Positions 1-7,527 of a stretch of 44,629 bases of DNA are shown here, in pieces; the stretch's first letter is position 1; each line of letters begins with the position of its first letter. Position numbers and translations under genes: made by a program. This DNA comes from JARICQ01 sp964428475 (GTDB lineage Bacteria > Bacillota > Clostridia > Tissierellales > Tissierellaceae): contig CAYRYO010000011.1 in NCBI GenBank assembly GCA_964428475.1, positions 1-44,629 on the forward strand, written 5' to 3'. The notes under the pieces are model-generated. The model did not search any database, was not told the DNA's origin, and saw only the letters and a list, made by a program, of their open reading frames with translations.

Positions 1-320
1 CCTCCTGTTTTTTTATCCCCTTTGAAGAACTTTATTTTCAGGTTACATAGTTAGAACAGGGAAAAGCAAAAAAAGGAATAAGGGTAAAGAAAAAATATAA
101 GGCTATATTATTCACTCAGTAGGTACTAATGATAAGGGGCTTAATTGAAACGCTAAGTACATGAAAGAATAAAAAATTAGCAATTTAGATACTCGTTTTT
201 AAGAATTAGTAAAACATTGATATGGTTATAAAGATTGATAAATAATGTTATAATTAGATATAAGCATTGAATGGTGGTAGAATAAAGCGAGGTAAAAAAT
301 ATTTTAAGGAGGCAAAAATT
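1..320. other. Leading non-coding region, no gene seen
   Basis: No reading frame with a credible ribosome binding site was found in these 320 bases on either strand. A TATAAT at 249-254 could be the -10 box for the lipoprotein gene that starts at 321, but no clean -35 box sits 16-18 bases before it. The reading frame of that gene stays open upstream to 267, but those extra codons have no ribosome binding site. Confidence 0.5.
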
Positions 321-944
321 ATGAAGAAAAGAACATTATTGATATCTTTTGCTTTGTTATTCATTCTTATAGTGGGATGTCGCAAAGAAGAGATTAGAGA
401 TACAAATAATAAACAAGAGGCTATTGAAGAGATCCAAATAGACGAGGTGGAAGAAGCTGAAGGTATTGATGTTCCTTATGATGAAATTAGAGCCGAATCA
501 ATTAAAATAGAAGAGCTTGGAGAATATACTTCTGTTAGAGAAGTTGAAGTTACAGATGTTTTTGCTGAAAATGAATCTATAAAAATGACTGTTACTTATT
601 ATAAACTGAGTACATTGAAACCTAAAGATGAATATAGAGAGTTTTTTATGGAGTTGAAGTCTGGAGACCCAGATGAGATTGCTATTTTAAATATAAGTCT
701 TACAGTAGAAAATCTTTCTGATGATAATTTAGAAGAAGATTATCTTGGAGGTAGGCTATTTGTAAATACTGGAGAAGAGATACCTGTTCTTTTAGAATTT
801 TTTGATGATAAACATGAAAATGCATTTAAGTTTTCTGGAAAAGAAGTTAAAAAAGGAAGTAGCAGTGCTATATTAAGTTCTAATGCTGAGAAAATTGAAA
901 GTTTTAAATTTATTTATGATGATTTAGAGCTTGACTTTAAATAA
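321..944 (+). CDS. Predicted lipoprotein of unknown function
   Basis: A 207-residue protein. Residues 1-18 form a lipoprotein signal peptide: basic MKKR, a hydrophobic stretch, then the lipobox LIVGC, so the mature protein should be lipid-anchored at the outer face of the membrane from Cys18. The rest is acidic and soluble, with a very Glu-rich linker (about residues 20-60) and a C-terminal part that looks beta-rich. I do not recognise the family. The start at 321 is chosen because AAGGAGG lies just upstream and the lipobox then falls at the usual distance; the frame is open back to 267 without a ribosome binding site. It is followed by small hydrophobic genes, and the neighbourhood gives no functional clue. 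Confidence 0.75.
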   Translation: MKKRTLLISFALLFILIVGCRKEEIRDTNNKQEAIEEIQIDEVEEAEGIDVPYDEIRAESIKIEELGEYTSVREVEVTDVFAENESIKMTVTYYKLSTLKPKDEYREFFMELKSGDPDEIAILNISLTVENLSDDNLEEDYLGGRLFVNTGEEIPVLLEFFDDKHENAFKFSGKEVKKGSSSAILSSNAEKIESFKFIYDDLELDFK

Positions 945-1017
945 TATGATTTTAGTTTCACATTATTAGTAAAATAGCGTCGTAATTGTGTCAAACTTAC
1001 AAAAGGAGGTTGGTTTT

Positions 1018-1167
1018 TTGTTAGCCAATTTTATATTAGAAACATTTTTACCTAAATATCAATATGATTTTAGGAGCAGATGGATTATATCTTCTTTAAT
1101 CGGTATATCTTCAATGATTCTTATAAGATTTACACGATTTAGTAAGGAATATGACAAAAATAGATAA
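1018..1167 (+). CDS. Small predicted membrane protein (49 aa), TTG start
   Basis: A short frame beginning TTG-TTA-GCC and ending TAA at 1165-1167. It is supported by a strong ribosome binding site (AAAAGGAGG at 1001-1009) eight bases before the TTG. The protein has one hydrophobic segment (about residues 22-36, IISSLIGISSMILI) and a basic, polar C-terminus. It is not recognisable as a family, and it may be the start or remnant of a longer gene. It lies between two other small hydrophobic frames, one of which is clearly damaged, so this stretch may be a zone of gene decay. Confidence 0.4.
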   Translation: MLANFILETFLPKYQYDFRSRWIISSLIGISSMILIRFTRFSKEYDKNR

Positions 1168-1262
1168 AAATATTTTACATTATCTAATAGTTTGCAACTT
1201 ATGAAATATAAAACTAGAGCTTGTCTAAATCCTAATTAAGTAAAACTTAAAAAAACAAATTA

Positions 1263-1571
1263 GTGAATATTGTATTATTTTACATGCCAATAGTTTTACT
1301 TACTATTCTCTATGGTTGGTTGGCAATCTCTTTTGGAATTGGTTCAGTTTCATCTATTATATTTATTTGGATTGCTTTGTTTTTAGTGGGTAGTTTTCTA
1401 TTAAATAAAGATAAATTTTCGGGAGGGATTTTTGGTATATTACCTGGAATTTATTTGATTTATATGAGTACAAAAGATACGGGACAGGCTATGAATATAG
1501 AATTACCCCTTGGTATTGTTATTTTGATTTTTACATTCTTTGTAGTATCTTTATTTTTCATAAGGAAATAA
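1263..1571 (+). CDS. Hypothetical multi-pass membrane protein (102 aa)
   Basis: The protein is almost entirely hydrophobic, with about three to four predicted membrane segments (roughly residues 2-20, 25-46, 52-68 and 80-100) and a short basic end (FFIRK). The frame opens at a GTG (1263); an ATG in the same frame lies at 1284. Neither has a convincing ribosome binding site, so the start is uncertain and the gene may be truncated at its 5' end. No family was recognised. Neighbours are a 49-residue small membrane protein upstream and a damaged gene downstream. Confidence 0.45.
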   Translation: MNIVLFYMPIVLLTILYGWLAISFGIGSVSSIIFIWIALFLVGSFLLNKDKFSGGIFGILPGIYLIYMSTKDTGQAMNIELPLGIVILIFTFFVVSLFFIRK

Positions 1572-1649
1572 GATAATAGAACTTTTATATTAAGGAATGG
1601 CTAAGAACTATCGATACAAGTAATCGCAACACTAAAAGGAGATATTAGA

Positions 1650-2054
1650 ATGGTGAAAAACAAAGGTGTTAAATGGTGAAAAAGATTCTTATTATTTATC
1701 TTTATAATGCTATCTATAATTCTTTTAATTCCAAAAGTAGGAGAATATAAAAGGTATTGTGCTAAGGAAAATATAAAAAATTTAGTAATTGATAACCTGG
1801 AGTTTTTAAATGAATCTATTGAAAATGAAAACTATAATAATTTATTAGAGCTTGAAGAGGTAAAAGACAAGCAATTTTGGAAGAATAACTCTGATGGAAT
1901 AATTGTAGAATATTTTGCAAAGGATATGGTATTGTACCTGCTGTTTATGATATGCATAAAGATCGGTTATTTCCTATTCTTGACTTTAGCTGTAGACTTA
2001 ATTATTAAAGAAAATATTTTCTGGGTTATGTTTTTATCCATATTTATTGTATAA
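1650..2054 (+). pseudogene. Degraded small secreted/membrane-anchored protein gene (in-frame TGA and probable frameshift)
   Basis: A good ribosome binding site (AAAAGGAGA at 1636-1644) precedes ATG 1650. The frame reads MVKNKGVKW, meets TGA at 1677-1679, then continues as a hydrophobic anchor and a soluble part open to 2054. Near 1915-1922 the reading appears to slip: the annotated frame turns hydrophobic, whereas another frame continues as GYGIVPAVYDMHKDRLFPIL and then stops. This fits, from memory, a Firmicute family with an N-terminal anchor and a motif like E-F-x-x-x-G-x-G-I-x-P. Two lesions favour a pseudogene. The TGA is unlikely to be selenocysteine, because no hairpin follows it and no redox motif surrounds it. 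A shorter real gene starting at 1707 cannot be excluded. Confidence 0.5.
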
Positions 2055-2137
2055 TAAATAACTGTAGAGTATTAAAACATATAGATAAAGAATAAGATAT
2101 GTAAAATATCAATTAAAATTTAAAGAGGAGGAATAAT

Positions 2138-2965
2138 TTGAAATTTATTTCATGGAATATTGACTCAGTAAATGCAGCATTAACAAGTGATTCAAATAGG
2201 GCACTACTCACAAGGAAAGTAATTGATACAATTGTGGACAAGGATGCAGATGTAATTGCCTTGCAAGAAACTAAATTGCCAGCCAAGGGGCCAAGCAAGA
2301 AGCATATGGAGCGTTTAGCCGAGTGTTTTAAAGGATACTCTTATGTATGGAGAAGTTCTCAGGAACCAGCTAGAAAAGGCTATGCGGGAACTATGTTTTT
2401 ATATAAAGATAAGTACTCTCCACAAGTTTTTTATCCTGAAATTCAGGCTCCAGATACTATGGATTTAGAAGGAAGAATTATTACTTTGGATTTTGGAGAA
2501 TTTTATCTTACTCAGGTCTATACTCCTAATGCAGGAGATGGTCTAAAAAGATTGAAGGAAAGACAAGTTTGGGATATCAAGTATGCTGAATATCTTCAGG
2601 GTTTAGATAAAGAGAAGCCAGTTTTAGCAACAGGAGACTACAATGTAGCCCACAAAGAGATAGACCTAGCACATCCACAAAATAACCGTGGGTCAGCAGG
2701 TTTTACAGATGAAGAGCGTGAAGGCTTTACCAATCTATTAAACAAAGGGTTTACAGATACTTTTAGATATATTCATGGTGATGTGACAGATGTATATTCC
2801 TGGTGGGCACAAAGGGCAAAAACAAGTAAAATCAATAATTCTGGTTGGAGGATTGATTATTGGTTAGTTAGTGATAGGCTAGCTAATAAGGTTGTTAAAT
2901 CTGAAATGCTAGACTCTGGTGAAAGACAAGACCATACGCCAATTTTGTTAGAAATAGCTTTATAG
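2138..2965 (+). CDS. exoA: Exodeoxyribonuclease III / AP endonuclease family protein
   Basis: A 275-residue member of the endonuclease/exonuclease/phosphatase fold; ExoIII-type enzymes cut DNA at abasic sites and remove 3' blocking groups in base excision repair. All family signatures are visible in order: WNIDS near the N-terminus, LQETK (metal-binding Glu, about residue 44), YTPN (about 128), GDYNVAH (about 166, catalytic Asp/Asn), WRIDYWLVS (about 237) and DHTPILLEI at the end (catalytic Asp-His). Length is normal. The start is TTG at 2138, chosen because GAGGAGG precedes it and the protein then begins exactly at the conserved MKFISWN. It appears to be transcribed alone or with the small gene that follows. 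Confidence 0.9.
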   Translation: MKFISWNIDSVNAALTSDSNRALLTRKVIDTIVDKDADVIALQETKLPAKGPSKKHMERLAECFKGYSYVWRSSQEPARKGYAGTMFLYKDKYSPQVFYPEIQAPDTMDLEGRIITLDFGEFYLTQVYTPNAGDGLKRLKERQVWDIKYAEYLQGLDKEKPVLATGDYNVAHKEIDLAHPQNNRGSAGFTDEEREGFTNLLNKGFTDTFRYIHGDVTDVYSWWAQRAKTSKINNSGWRIDYWLVSDRLANKVVKSEMLDSGERQDHTPILLEIAL

Positions 2966-3015
2966 TTAGAAAAATAAATCCAATACAAATTAGAGCAAAG
3001 GAGTGTAAATTAATT

Positions 3016-3216
3016 ATGTTAAAAAACTTTGTCCGTTGGTTAATGAGTATTGTATTTTATATAATTTATTTTCTAATATTTAAATATACTGTAGGAAATT
3101 CATTCCCTATTAGTCCAGTATCGAATGTTATTATAATATTTATTCTCATTGTTATAAATATTCCATTGTCTGTATTTACTACAGGAAAAATATTTTCTAT
3201 AATTGAGAAAATGTGA
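3016..3216 (+). CDS. Small hypothetical membrane protein (66 aa)
   Basis: An ATG start preceded by AAAGGAG at a slightly long spacing. The protein has two hydrophobic segments (about residues 9-28 and 33-55) separated by a short polar loop (NSFPISPVSN), so a two-pass membrane protein is likely. No family was recognised. It sits 50 bases after the ExoIII-type gene and just before a strong terminator, so the two may share a transcript. Confidence 0.5.
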   Translation: MLKNFVRWLMSIVFYIIYFLIFKYTVGNSFPISPVSNVIIIFILIVINIPLSVFTTGKIFSIIEKM

Positions 3217-3258
3217 AGAAGACTGGGTTGAAATGTGGAAAAGAGGGTTCTTAAAGGT

Positions 3259-3309
3259 GATAACCACTCAATCCTAGTAATAATGGTTTGAGTGGTTATC
3301 TTTGTTTTT
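3259..3309 (+). terminator. Rho-independent terminator
   Basis: The 13-base arm GATAACCACTCAA (3259-3271) pairs perfectly with TTGAGTGGTTATC (3288-3300), followed by a T-rich run (3301-3309). It ends the plus-strand genes and, because the stem is symmetrical, may also stop selD transcription arriving from the other side. Confidence 0.85.
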
Positions 3310-3356
3310 AACTTCTAAAATCAAGTTTTTTATGTTTACCAGCATAATTATCACAT

Positions 3357-4391
3357 TTATTCTACTATTATACTTTTATCTTCCTGTTCTACAACATATC
3401 CAATTATTGAAGACTCCGTTGGTGTATCTTTTAACGCTTCTAATAATTTTTCCGCATGTGATTTTTTTACTGATATAAAAAGTCCACCTGATGTTTGAGG
3501 ATCAAATAGCACATCTTCTATATTTTTAGGAACTATATCATCAATAAATACATCATCTGCAGTATATTGTCTATTAGCATATGCTCCGGCAGGTATCAAT
3601 CCCATATTTGCATATTCTAACGCCTTTGGTATTATAGGTATTTTCTTATGGTCTATTTTGATTGTAACTCCACTTCCTTTAGCCATTTCAACACCATGTC
3701 CTATAAGTCCGAATCCAGTTATATCAGTTAGACTACTTACTCCTTTAACCTTATCAATAGCTTCTTTTGCATATTTATTTAGGGTAGTCATAAGCTTTAC
3801 AGCTATATCATATGACTCTTTATCAGCCATTTCACCCTTTATAGCTGTATTTATTATACCTAGTCCCAGAGGTTTTGTAATTATCAAAACATCTCCAACC
3901 TTGGCATTGCTATTTGTTAGAATTTTATCTGGATGAACAAAACCTGATACAGATAATCCATATTTTGGTTCATCATCTTCTACTGTATGGCCACCTACAA
4001 TTACTGCACCAGCTTCTTTTACTTTATCAGCGCCTCCTTTTAATATTTCGGCTAATATATCTGGACTAAGGCAGTTTGGAAAGCAAACTATATTCATAGC
4101 AAGTTTTGGCTCTCCTCCCATTGCATATACATCAGACAATGAGTTTGTAGCTGCTATTTGTCCAAATGTAAATGGATCATCAACTACTGGTGTAAAAAAG
4201 TCTAATGTTTGAATCATTGCTAATTCATCGCTTATTTTATAAACTGCTGCATCATCAGAGGTTTCAAGTCCTACTAATAATCTTTCATCACTCATTCTTG
4301 GTAGTTGTCGCAAGACCTGCGACAATATATCGGGACCGATTTTACCTGCTCATCCTGAGGTCCTAGATAATTCTGTTAATCTTTTCGTCAT
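3357..4391 (-). CDS. selD: Selenide, water dikinase (selenophosphate synthetase), itself a selenoprotein
   Basis: SelD makes selenophosphate from selenide and ATP, the selenium donor for selenocysteine and for selenium-modified tRNA. The true start is ATG at 4391, behind a strong AGGAGGT. From there the frame reads MTKRLTELSRTSG, then TGA (4350-4352), then AGKIGPDILSQVL and on into the obvious SelD sequence. The TGA falls exactly where SelD proteins have catalytic Cys or Sec, with Lys three residues later (U14-A-G-K17). With Sec the protein is 344 residues, normal for the family. Later motifs include SDDAAVY, DFFTPVVDDP, GGHTVEDDEP, LTDITGFGL and DPQTSGGL. It is the last gene of the selenium operon, 11 bases after its neighbour. 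Automated callers would start it wrongly near the TTG at 4325. Confidence 0.95.
4305..4352 (-). promoter_or_regulatory. Sec UGA codon and SECIS-like hairpin in selD
   Basis: The UGA is at 4350-4352. After 24 bases, a perfect 8-bp stem follows on the coding strand: TTGTCGCA (4325-4318), loop GGTCT (4317-4313), TGCGACAA (4312-4305). A loop 33 bases after the UGA with GU in it fits the bacterial SECIS layout bound by SelB. A second small hairpin (ATCGG/CCGAT) lies between UGA and stem and may form a lower helix. Confidence 0.8.
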
Positions 4392-4402
4392 AATATTACC
4401 TC

Positions 4403-5263
4403 CTACTTTACTGATAATACTTCATTAAGTGCTCGAGGGATTTGTTTTATAATATCATATATTTGTGTTGCAGGATTTGGTTTAGCATAAAATCCAGCTA
4501 ATCTATTTACTAAAGCTGCTTTAGATGATGCTATTTCTATATCTATACCTGAATAAATTAATGCAGATACAATTCCTGTCAAAGTATCTCCTGTTCCTCC
4601 AATCGGTTCAAGTATTTCCTCAACAGGGCTGTCTATTGTTTCAATAATGCCATCTTTATTTGCTACATAATCTTTTACCCCTTTAACAAGGAGATAAGTC
4701 GATGCATTATTATACTTATAAATTCTTTTTATTAAATCTGGGACTTGATTATCTTCATGCAATATAAATCCTCTAGTATAAAAAGGATGAGGAGCTTTTT
4801 CATCAGCCAAATAAGCAAGTTCTCCAGCATCTGGTGTAAATAGATCAAAGAATGAAGAATCCCCACCCATTTTGGCAACATACATAAACCCTGCATCTGC
4901 TATTAAAGTTGGTTTCTTAGGCAATTTTGCAATCTCTCTAATAACATTCTTAAACAAATCTACTTCAGGTTGAAAATAGTGAAATGCAAGTGTTTTAAAA
5001 AATGTACTTCCTATATTGTCCTCTAGCTCTTTATATAGACATTTGCATCCCTTACCATTGCCTATATCTCCTACCAAATAACAAAATGGATTAGGTTTTT
5101 CCATATATTTTAAAGTTTCAATTGCAGCTGCAATCATCGCAGGTGTACCTCGATTTACACTAATACGATGATCTCCAACAATAATACAGTCACCGTCTAA
5201 AGATACTGTACCAGCAATGAGTGGAAAATCTTCTATTGGAATAGTTCCTACAATACCTAACAT
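4403..5263 (-). CDS. YjeF C-terminal / ribokinase-fold protein in the selenium operon
   Basis: A 286-residue protein resembling the ADP-dependent NAD(P)H-hydrate dehydratase (YjeF C-terminal) branch of the ribokinase fold. Visible motifs: LFTPDAGELAYL (about residue 136), corresponding to the T-P-x-x-G-E segment of that family, and GGTGDTLTGIVSALI (about 223-237), the phosphate-binding G-T-G-D loop with the catalytic Asp. Its context is unusual: it overlaps the DUF3343 gene by 7 bases and selD follows 11 bases later, so it is co-translated with selenium genes. Either it is a diverged enzyme acting on a small molecule in selenium handling, or a repair dehydratase that has joined the operon. 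The substrate cannot be read from sequence. Confidence 0.75.
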   Translation of the reverse strand: MLGIVGTIPIEDFPLIAGTVSLDGDCIIVGDHRISVNRGTPAMIAAAIETLKYMEKPNPFCYLVGDIGNGKGCKCLYKELEDNIGSTFFKTLAFHYFQPEVDLFKNVIREIAKLPKKPTLIADAGFMYVAKMGGDSSFFDLFTPDAGELAYLADEKAPHPFYTRGFILHEDNQVPDLIKRIYKYNNASTYLLVKGVKDYVANKDGIIETIDSPVEEILEPIGGTGDTLTGIVSALIYSGIDIEIASSKAALVNRLAGFYAKPNPATQIYDIIKQIPRALNEVLSVK

Positions 5264-5793
5264 AATTCCACCATCCTATCATAAGCAATCTGTAGAGCAT
5301 AAGCACATAAGGTGTGGCCTATCTCTTTAGGTTGTTGAACTGCATCCAATTTTTTATTTACCATTTGTTCTGCTAAATAAGGAACATCAGGGCAACCTCC
5401 TCCTGATATATTAACGATTATATTAGTATCTCTATCCACAGTCATTTTCATATTGGCAGCTCGTATCATAAGATATTTTCCAAATTCTTTTTCATGAAGA
5501 AGGTTAACAGGTTCTAATAAATCTTCATTAACTGGTACAACTTGCAGAGGTACAACTTTTACTTTTGCTAAAGTTCTTATAATAGATAATTCTTCAATCA
5601 GTGGAAATTCTATTACTAAATCACAGCCAGTACGAATATTTGGAGGTGGGCCCATTACCTTTATCTTCCATCCATTAGCTTTGAGTATGTTTTCTGCCCT
5701 TATAACTTCTGTTGTGTTTTCAAAAACAAGTATACCTCTACCATATTCTTCTTTACTAGTTTTATCTTTATTTTTTTTAAGTTTTTTAAGCAT
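5257..5793 (-). CDS. DUF3343 domain protein of the selenium operon
   Basis: A 178-residue protein. After a basic N-terminus (MLKKLKKNKDK), residues about 17-95 match a DUF3343-type domain, a small alpha/beta domain with GILVFENTTEVIRAENIL and RTGCDLVIEFPLIEE, often seen beside TusA/YedF-like genes. The C-terminal half carries a Cys in a glycine-rich motif, SGGGCPDVPYLAEQM (about 129-143), a plausible site for carrying sulfur or selenium. The gene begins one base after the TusA-like gene ends and its last 7 bases overlap the next gene, so translation is probably coupled. Role in selenium delivery is inferred from position; biochemical function is unknown. Confidence 0.75.
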   Translation of the reverse strand: MLKKLKKNKDKTSKEEYGRGILVFENTTEVIRAENILKANGWKIKVMGPPPNIRTGCDLVIEFPLIEELSIIRTLAKVKVVPLQVVPVNEDLLEPVNLLHEKEFGKYLMIRAANMKMTVDRDTNIIVNISGGGCPDVPYLAEQMVNKKLDAVQQPKEIGHTLCAYALQIAYDRMVELC

Positions 5794-5794
5794 A

Positions 5795-6016
5795 CTATTT
5801 ATCCTTTCCTAAGATGATTTTATATCCATCATCTACTTTCTCAACTTCTTCACTTTCCCATCCTTTAGATTCAGCAGCTCTAATTACATTTTCTTTCGAA
5901 GTATTTGTATCAACTAAAACAATAATTTCATTGTTAGTTGTTTTCTTAATTGCTCTTAATGTCAATATAACTGGTTGAGGACATGAAAGCCCCTTAGCGT
6001 CAATAATATTATCCAT
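5795..6016 (-). CDS. TusA/SirA-like sulfur (selenium) carrier protein
   Basis: A 73-residue protein that is a complete TusA-type domain. The conserved C-P-x-P motif is present (GLSCPQPV, Cys at residue 12); in TusA relatives this Cys carries persulfide, and in the selenium context it may carry perselenide. Clostridial YedF proteins usually join this domain to a C-terminal DsrE-like domain; here only the N-terminal domain is present and the DUF3343 protein follows directly, so the two may do the same job as separate chains. The ribosome binding site is GGGGGG before ATG 6016. It is the second gene of the operon, 13 bases after the YedE transporter gene. Confidence 0.85.
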   Translation of the reverse strand: MDNIIDAKGLSCPQPVILTLRAIKKTTNNEIIVLVDTNTSKENVIRAAESKGWESEEVEKVDDGYKIILGKDK

Positions 6017-6029
6017 TTCTAAATCCCCC

Positions 6030-7112
6030 CTAAAAACTTTCTCTCATAGTAAATCCGATTAAAATACATGCTAACAAACCAAGGAAAAGTGAAATAATAC
6101 CTGCTGTAGTGGCACCAGCACCAGAACTAGCTAATCCAAAGTTATGTGCAAAACCAGCACCAACAAGCATTCCAATTACAAATATTGCAGCATCCCCATC
6201 TCCTTCTCCAGATAAGAAGAGTTGACGTCCAGGGCAACCACCGGCAAGTGTAAATGCCAATCCAGCAAGAACCATACCACCAAAATTCCAAATATGCATA
6301 GTATGTGCTACTGGTTGATTTTCAAAACCAAGATTAAACTGACTAAGTAGCAAATTCATTATGAAGGCTGTAATTGCCATAGCTACCAAGCCCATAAAAA
6401 GATGTGTTTGCTTAAATAGGATCAGGTCACGTATTGCTCCCATTGTACAAAAACGACTTCTTTGTGCCAATACTCCTATTAATAAACCTATTCCTAGAGA
6501 AATGAACAAAGGAGCACGAAGTGACCCTGGTCCTTCAATACTATAAAAAAGCACTCCACCCTTACTTTCACCTACAATTGCTGGATTAAAGAACATTACG
6601 ATCAACAAACTTAGCATAATTATTGGAAAAATCCAGCCTACTGATGTATAAGTTTTGTGACTGGATCCAAGATTGTATCCATTTTTAAGAAAAATAGTTC
6701 CAATCCAAATACCACCTGCAAGGCCTAATAATCCTAAGATGGAATTCAAATCTCCACCTGCAAGACGAAGAATTGCTCTCCAAGGGCATCCTAAAAATAT
6801 AAGAGCACCAATCATAGCAAAGAATCCAAGAATAAATCTCACAATAGGTGCAGATCCAAGACGTGATTTGAATTCTTTAAAAGCATATGCTGCTATAAAA
6901 GATCCCAAAACAAAACCTATGATTTCTGGTCTCATATATTGAACAACACCTGCTCGATGTAAGCCAAGAGCACCTGTGATATCTCTCACAAAGCAAGCCA
7001 CGCAAATACCCATGTTGGCAGGATTCCCCCAGAATTGCAGAAGTGAAGCTAACACTCCAATAATACCTCCTACGAAAATAATGCCTTTTTTACTCGATAA
7101 TACATTTTTCAT
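6030..7112 (-). CDS. yedE: YedE-type selenium metabolism membrane protein (YeeE/YedE transporter family)
   Basis: A 360-residue membrane protein with about nine to ten transmembrane segments. It has the paired Cys-containing motifs of the YeeE/YedE family: GCPWRAILRLAGGDLN (about residue 108), RSRFCTMGAIRDL (about 219) and GGCPGRQLFLSGEGDGD (about 292), plus CVACFVRDITGALG near the N-terminus. These Cys-lined pores move thiosulfate or related sulfur/selenium species; the version linked with SelD and TusA-like genes is thought to import or handle selenium. It is the first gene of the selenium operon, so it is closest to the divergent control region shared with the LysR-type regulator. Ligand assignment is by context. 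Confidence 0.88.
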   Translation of the reverse strand: MKNVLSSKKGIIFVGGIIGVLASLLQFWGNPANMGICVACFVRDITGALGLHRAGVVQYMRPEIIGFVLGSFIAAYAFKEFKSRLGSAPIVRFILGFFAMIGALIFLGCPWRAILRLAGGDLNSILGLLGLAGGIWIGTIFLKNGYNLGSSHKTYTSVGWIFPIIMLSLLIVMFFNPAIVGESKGGVLFYSIEGPGSLRAPLFISLGIGLLIGVLAQRSRFCTMGAIRDLILFKQTHLFMGLVAMAITAFIMNLLLSQFNLGFENQPVAHTMHIWNFGGMVLAGLAFTLAGGCPGRQLFLSGEGDGDAAIFVIGMLVGAGFAHNFGLASSGAGATTAGIISLFLGLLACILIGFTMRESF

Positions 7113-7235
7113 ACTTTATAATCCCCCTTTTTCCATTAAATATAGTATAATATTGGTATAATTAAATCATAGCACTATATAGCTTTTATTTGAAATAGAT
7201 AAACTTTATATGCAAAATCTAGTTATCAAATAAAC

Positions 7236-7256
7236 AAATATTAAAGATAAATATTT
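7236..7256. promoter_or_regulatory. Inverted repeat in the divergent selenium control region (possible operator)
   Basis: AAATATT (7236-7242) and AATATTT (7250-7256) are perfect 7-base arms separated by 7 bases. They lie between yedE (minus) and the DUF1858/LysR genes (plus), in a 176-base gap that must contain both promoters. LysR proteins bind such interrupted dyads, but the sequence is AT-only and chance is a real alternative. No consensus sigma-A promoter was found on the yedE side, which would suit an activated promoter. Confidence 0.3.
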
Positions 7257-7288
7257 CATAAGTTTTAAAATAAGAGGGGGATAGAAAC

Positions 7289-7495
7289 ATGATAACAAAA
7301 GAAATGACAGTGTTAGAAATAGTCGAAAAACATCCAGAAACGGAAGATGTTTTTCGTGGATATGATGATATTGTAGGGAAATGTGTATTATGCACCTGCT
7401 TATTTGATTCAATTTATAGTATTGCACTTGACTATCATTTAGATTTAGAATTATTACTTGATAAAGTAAATAGTACAATAATATCAATAAATTGA
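7289..7495 (+). CDS. DUF1858 domain protein
   Basis: A 68-residue protein consisting of one DUF1858-like domain: the N-terminal pattern ITKEMTVLEIVEKHPETEDVFRGY is typical of these small helical domains, also found at the N-terminus of ScdA/hybrid-cluster-related proteins. A Cys-x-x-Cys-x-Cys cluster (GKCVLCTCLF, about residues 36-45) could bind a metal or react with thiols or selenols. The ribosome binding site is GAGGGGG. It is divergent from the selenium operon and lies 32 bases before the LysR-type regulator, so the two are probably one transcript. A sensing or carrier role next to the regulator is inference. Confidence 0.75.
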   Translation: MITKEMTVLEIVEKHPETEDVFRGYDDIVGKCVLCTCLFDSIYSIALDYHLDLELLLDKVNSTIISIN

Positions 7496-7527
7496 TTTAG
7501 AAATATCATAGAAAAGGAGATGAAAAT

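Noticed and set aside
267..320. Upstream extension of the first lipoprotein
   Set aside because: Those 18 codons would precede the signal peptide with a charged stretch and have no ribosome binding site; the AGGAGG lies right before 321.
1677..1679. In-frame TGA as a third selenocysteine codon
   Set aside because: The codon follows MVKNKGVKW with no redox motif, and the bases after it form no hairpin. A nonsense mutation or downstream start explains it better, especially with the probable frameshift further on.
3357..4325. selD starting at the TTG at 4325 or the next ATG
   Set aside because: No ribosome binding site lies there and the protein would lack the catalytic N-terminus. ATG 4391 has AGGAGGT and reads through the TGA into the conserved motif.
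7206..7487. 93-residue minus-strand frame opposite the DUF1858 gene
   Set aside because: It is the complement of a clear gene, low-complexity Leu/Ile-rich, and has no family features.
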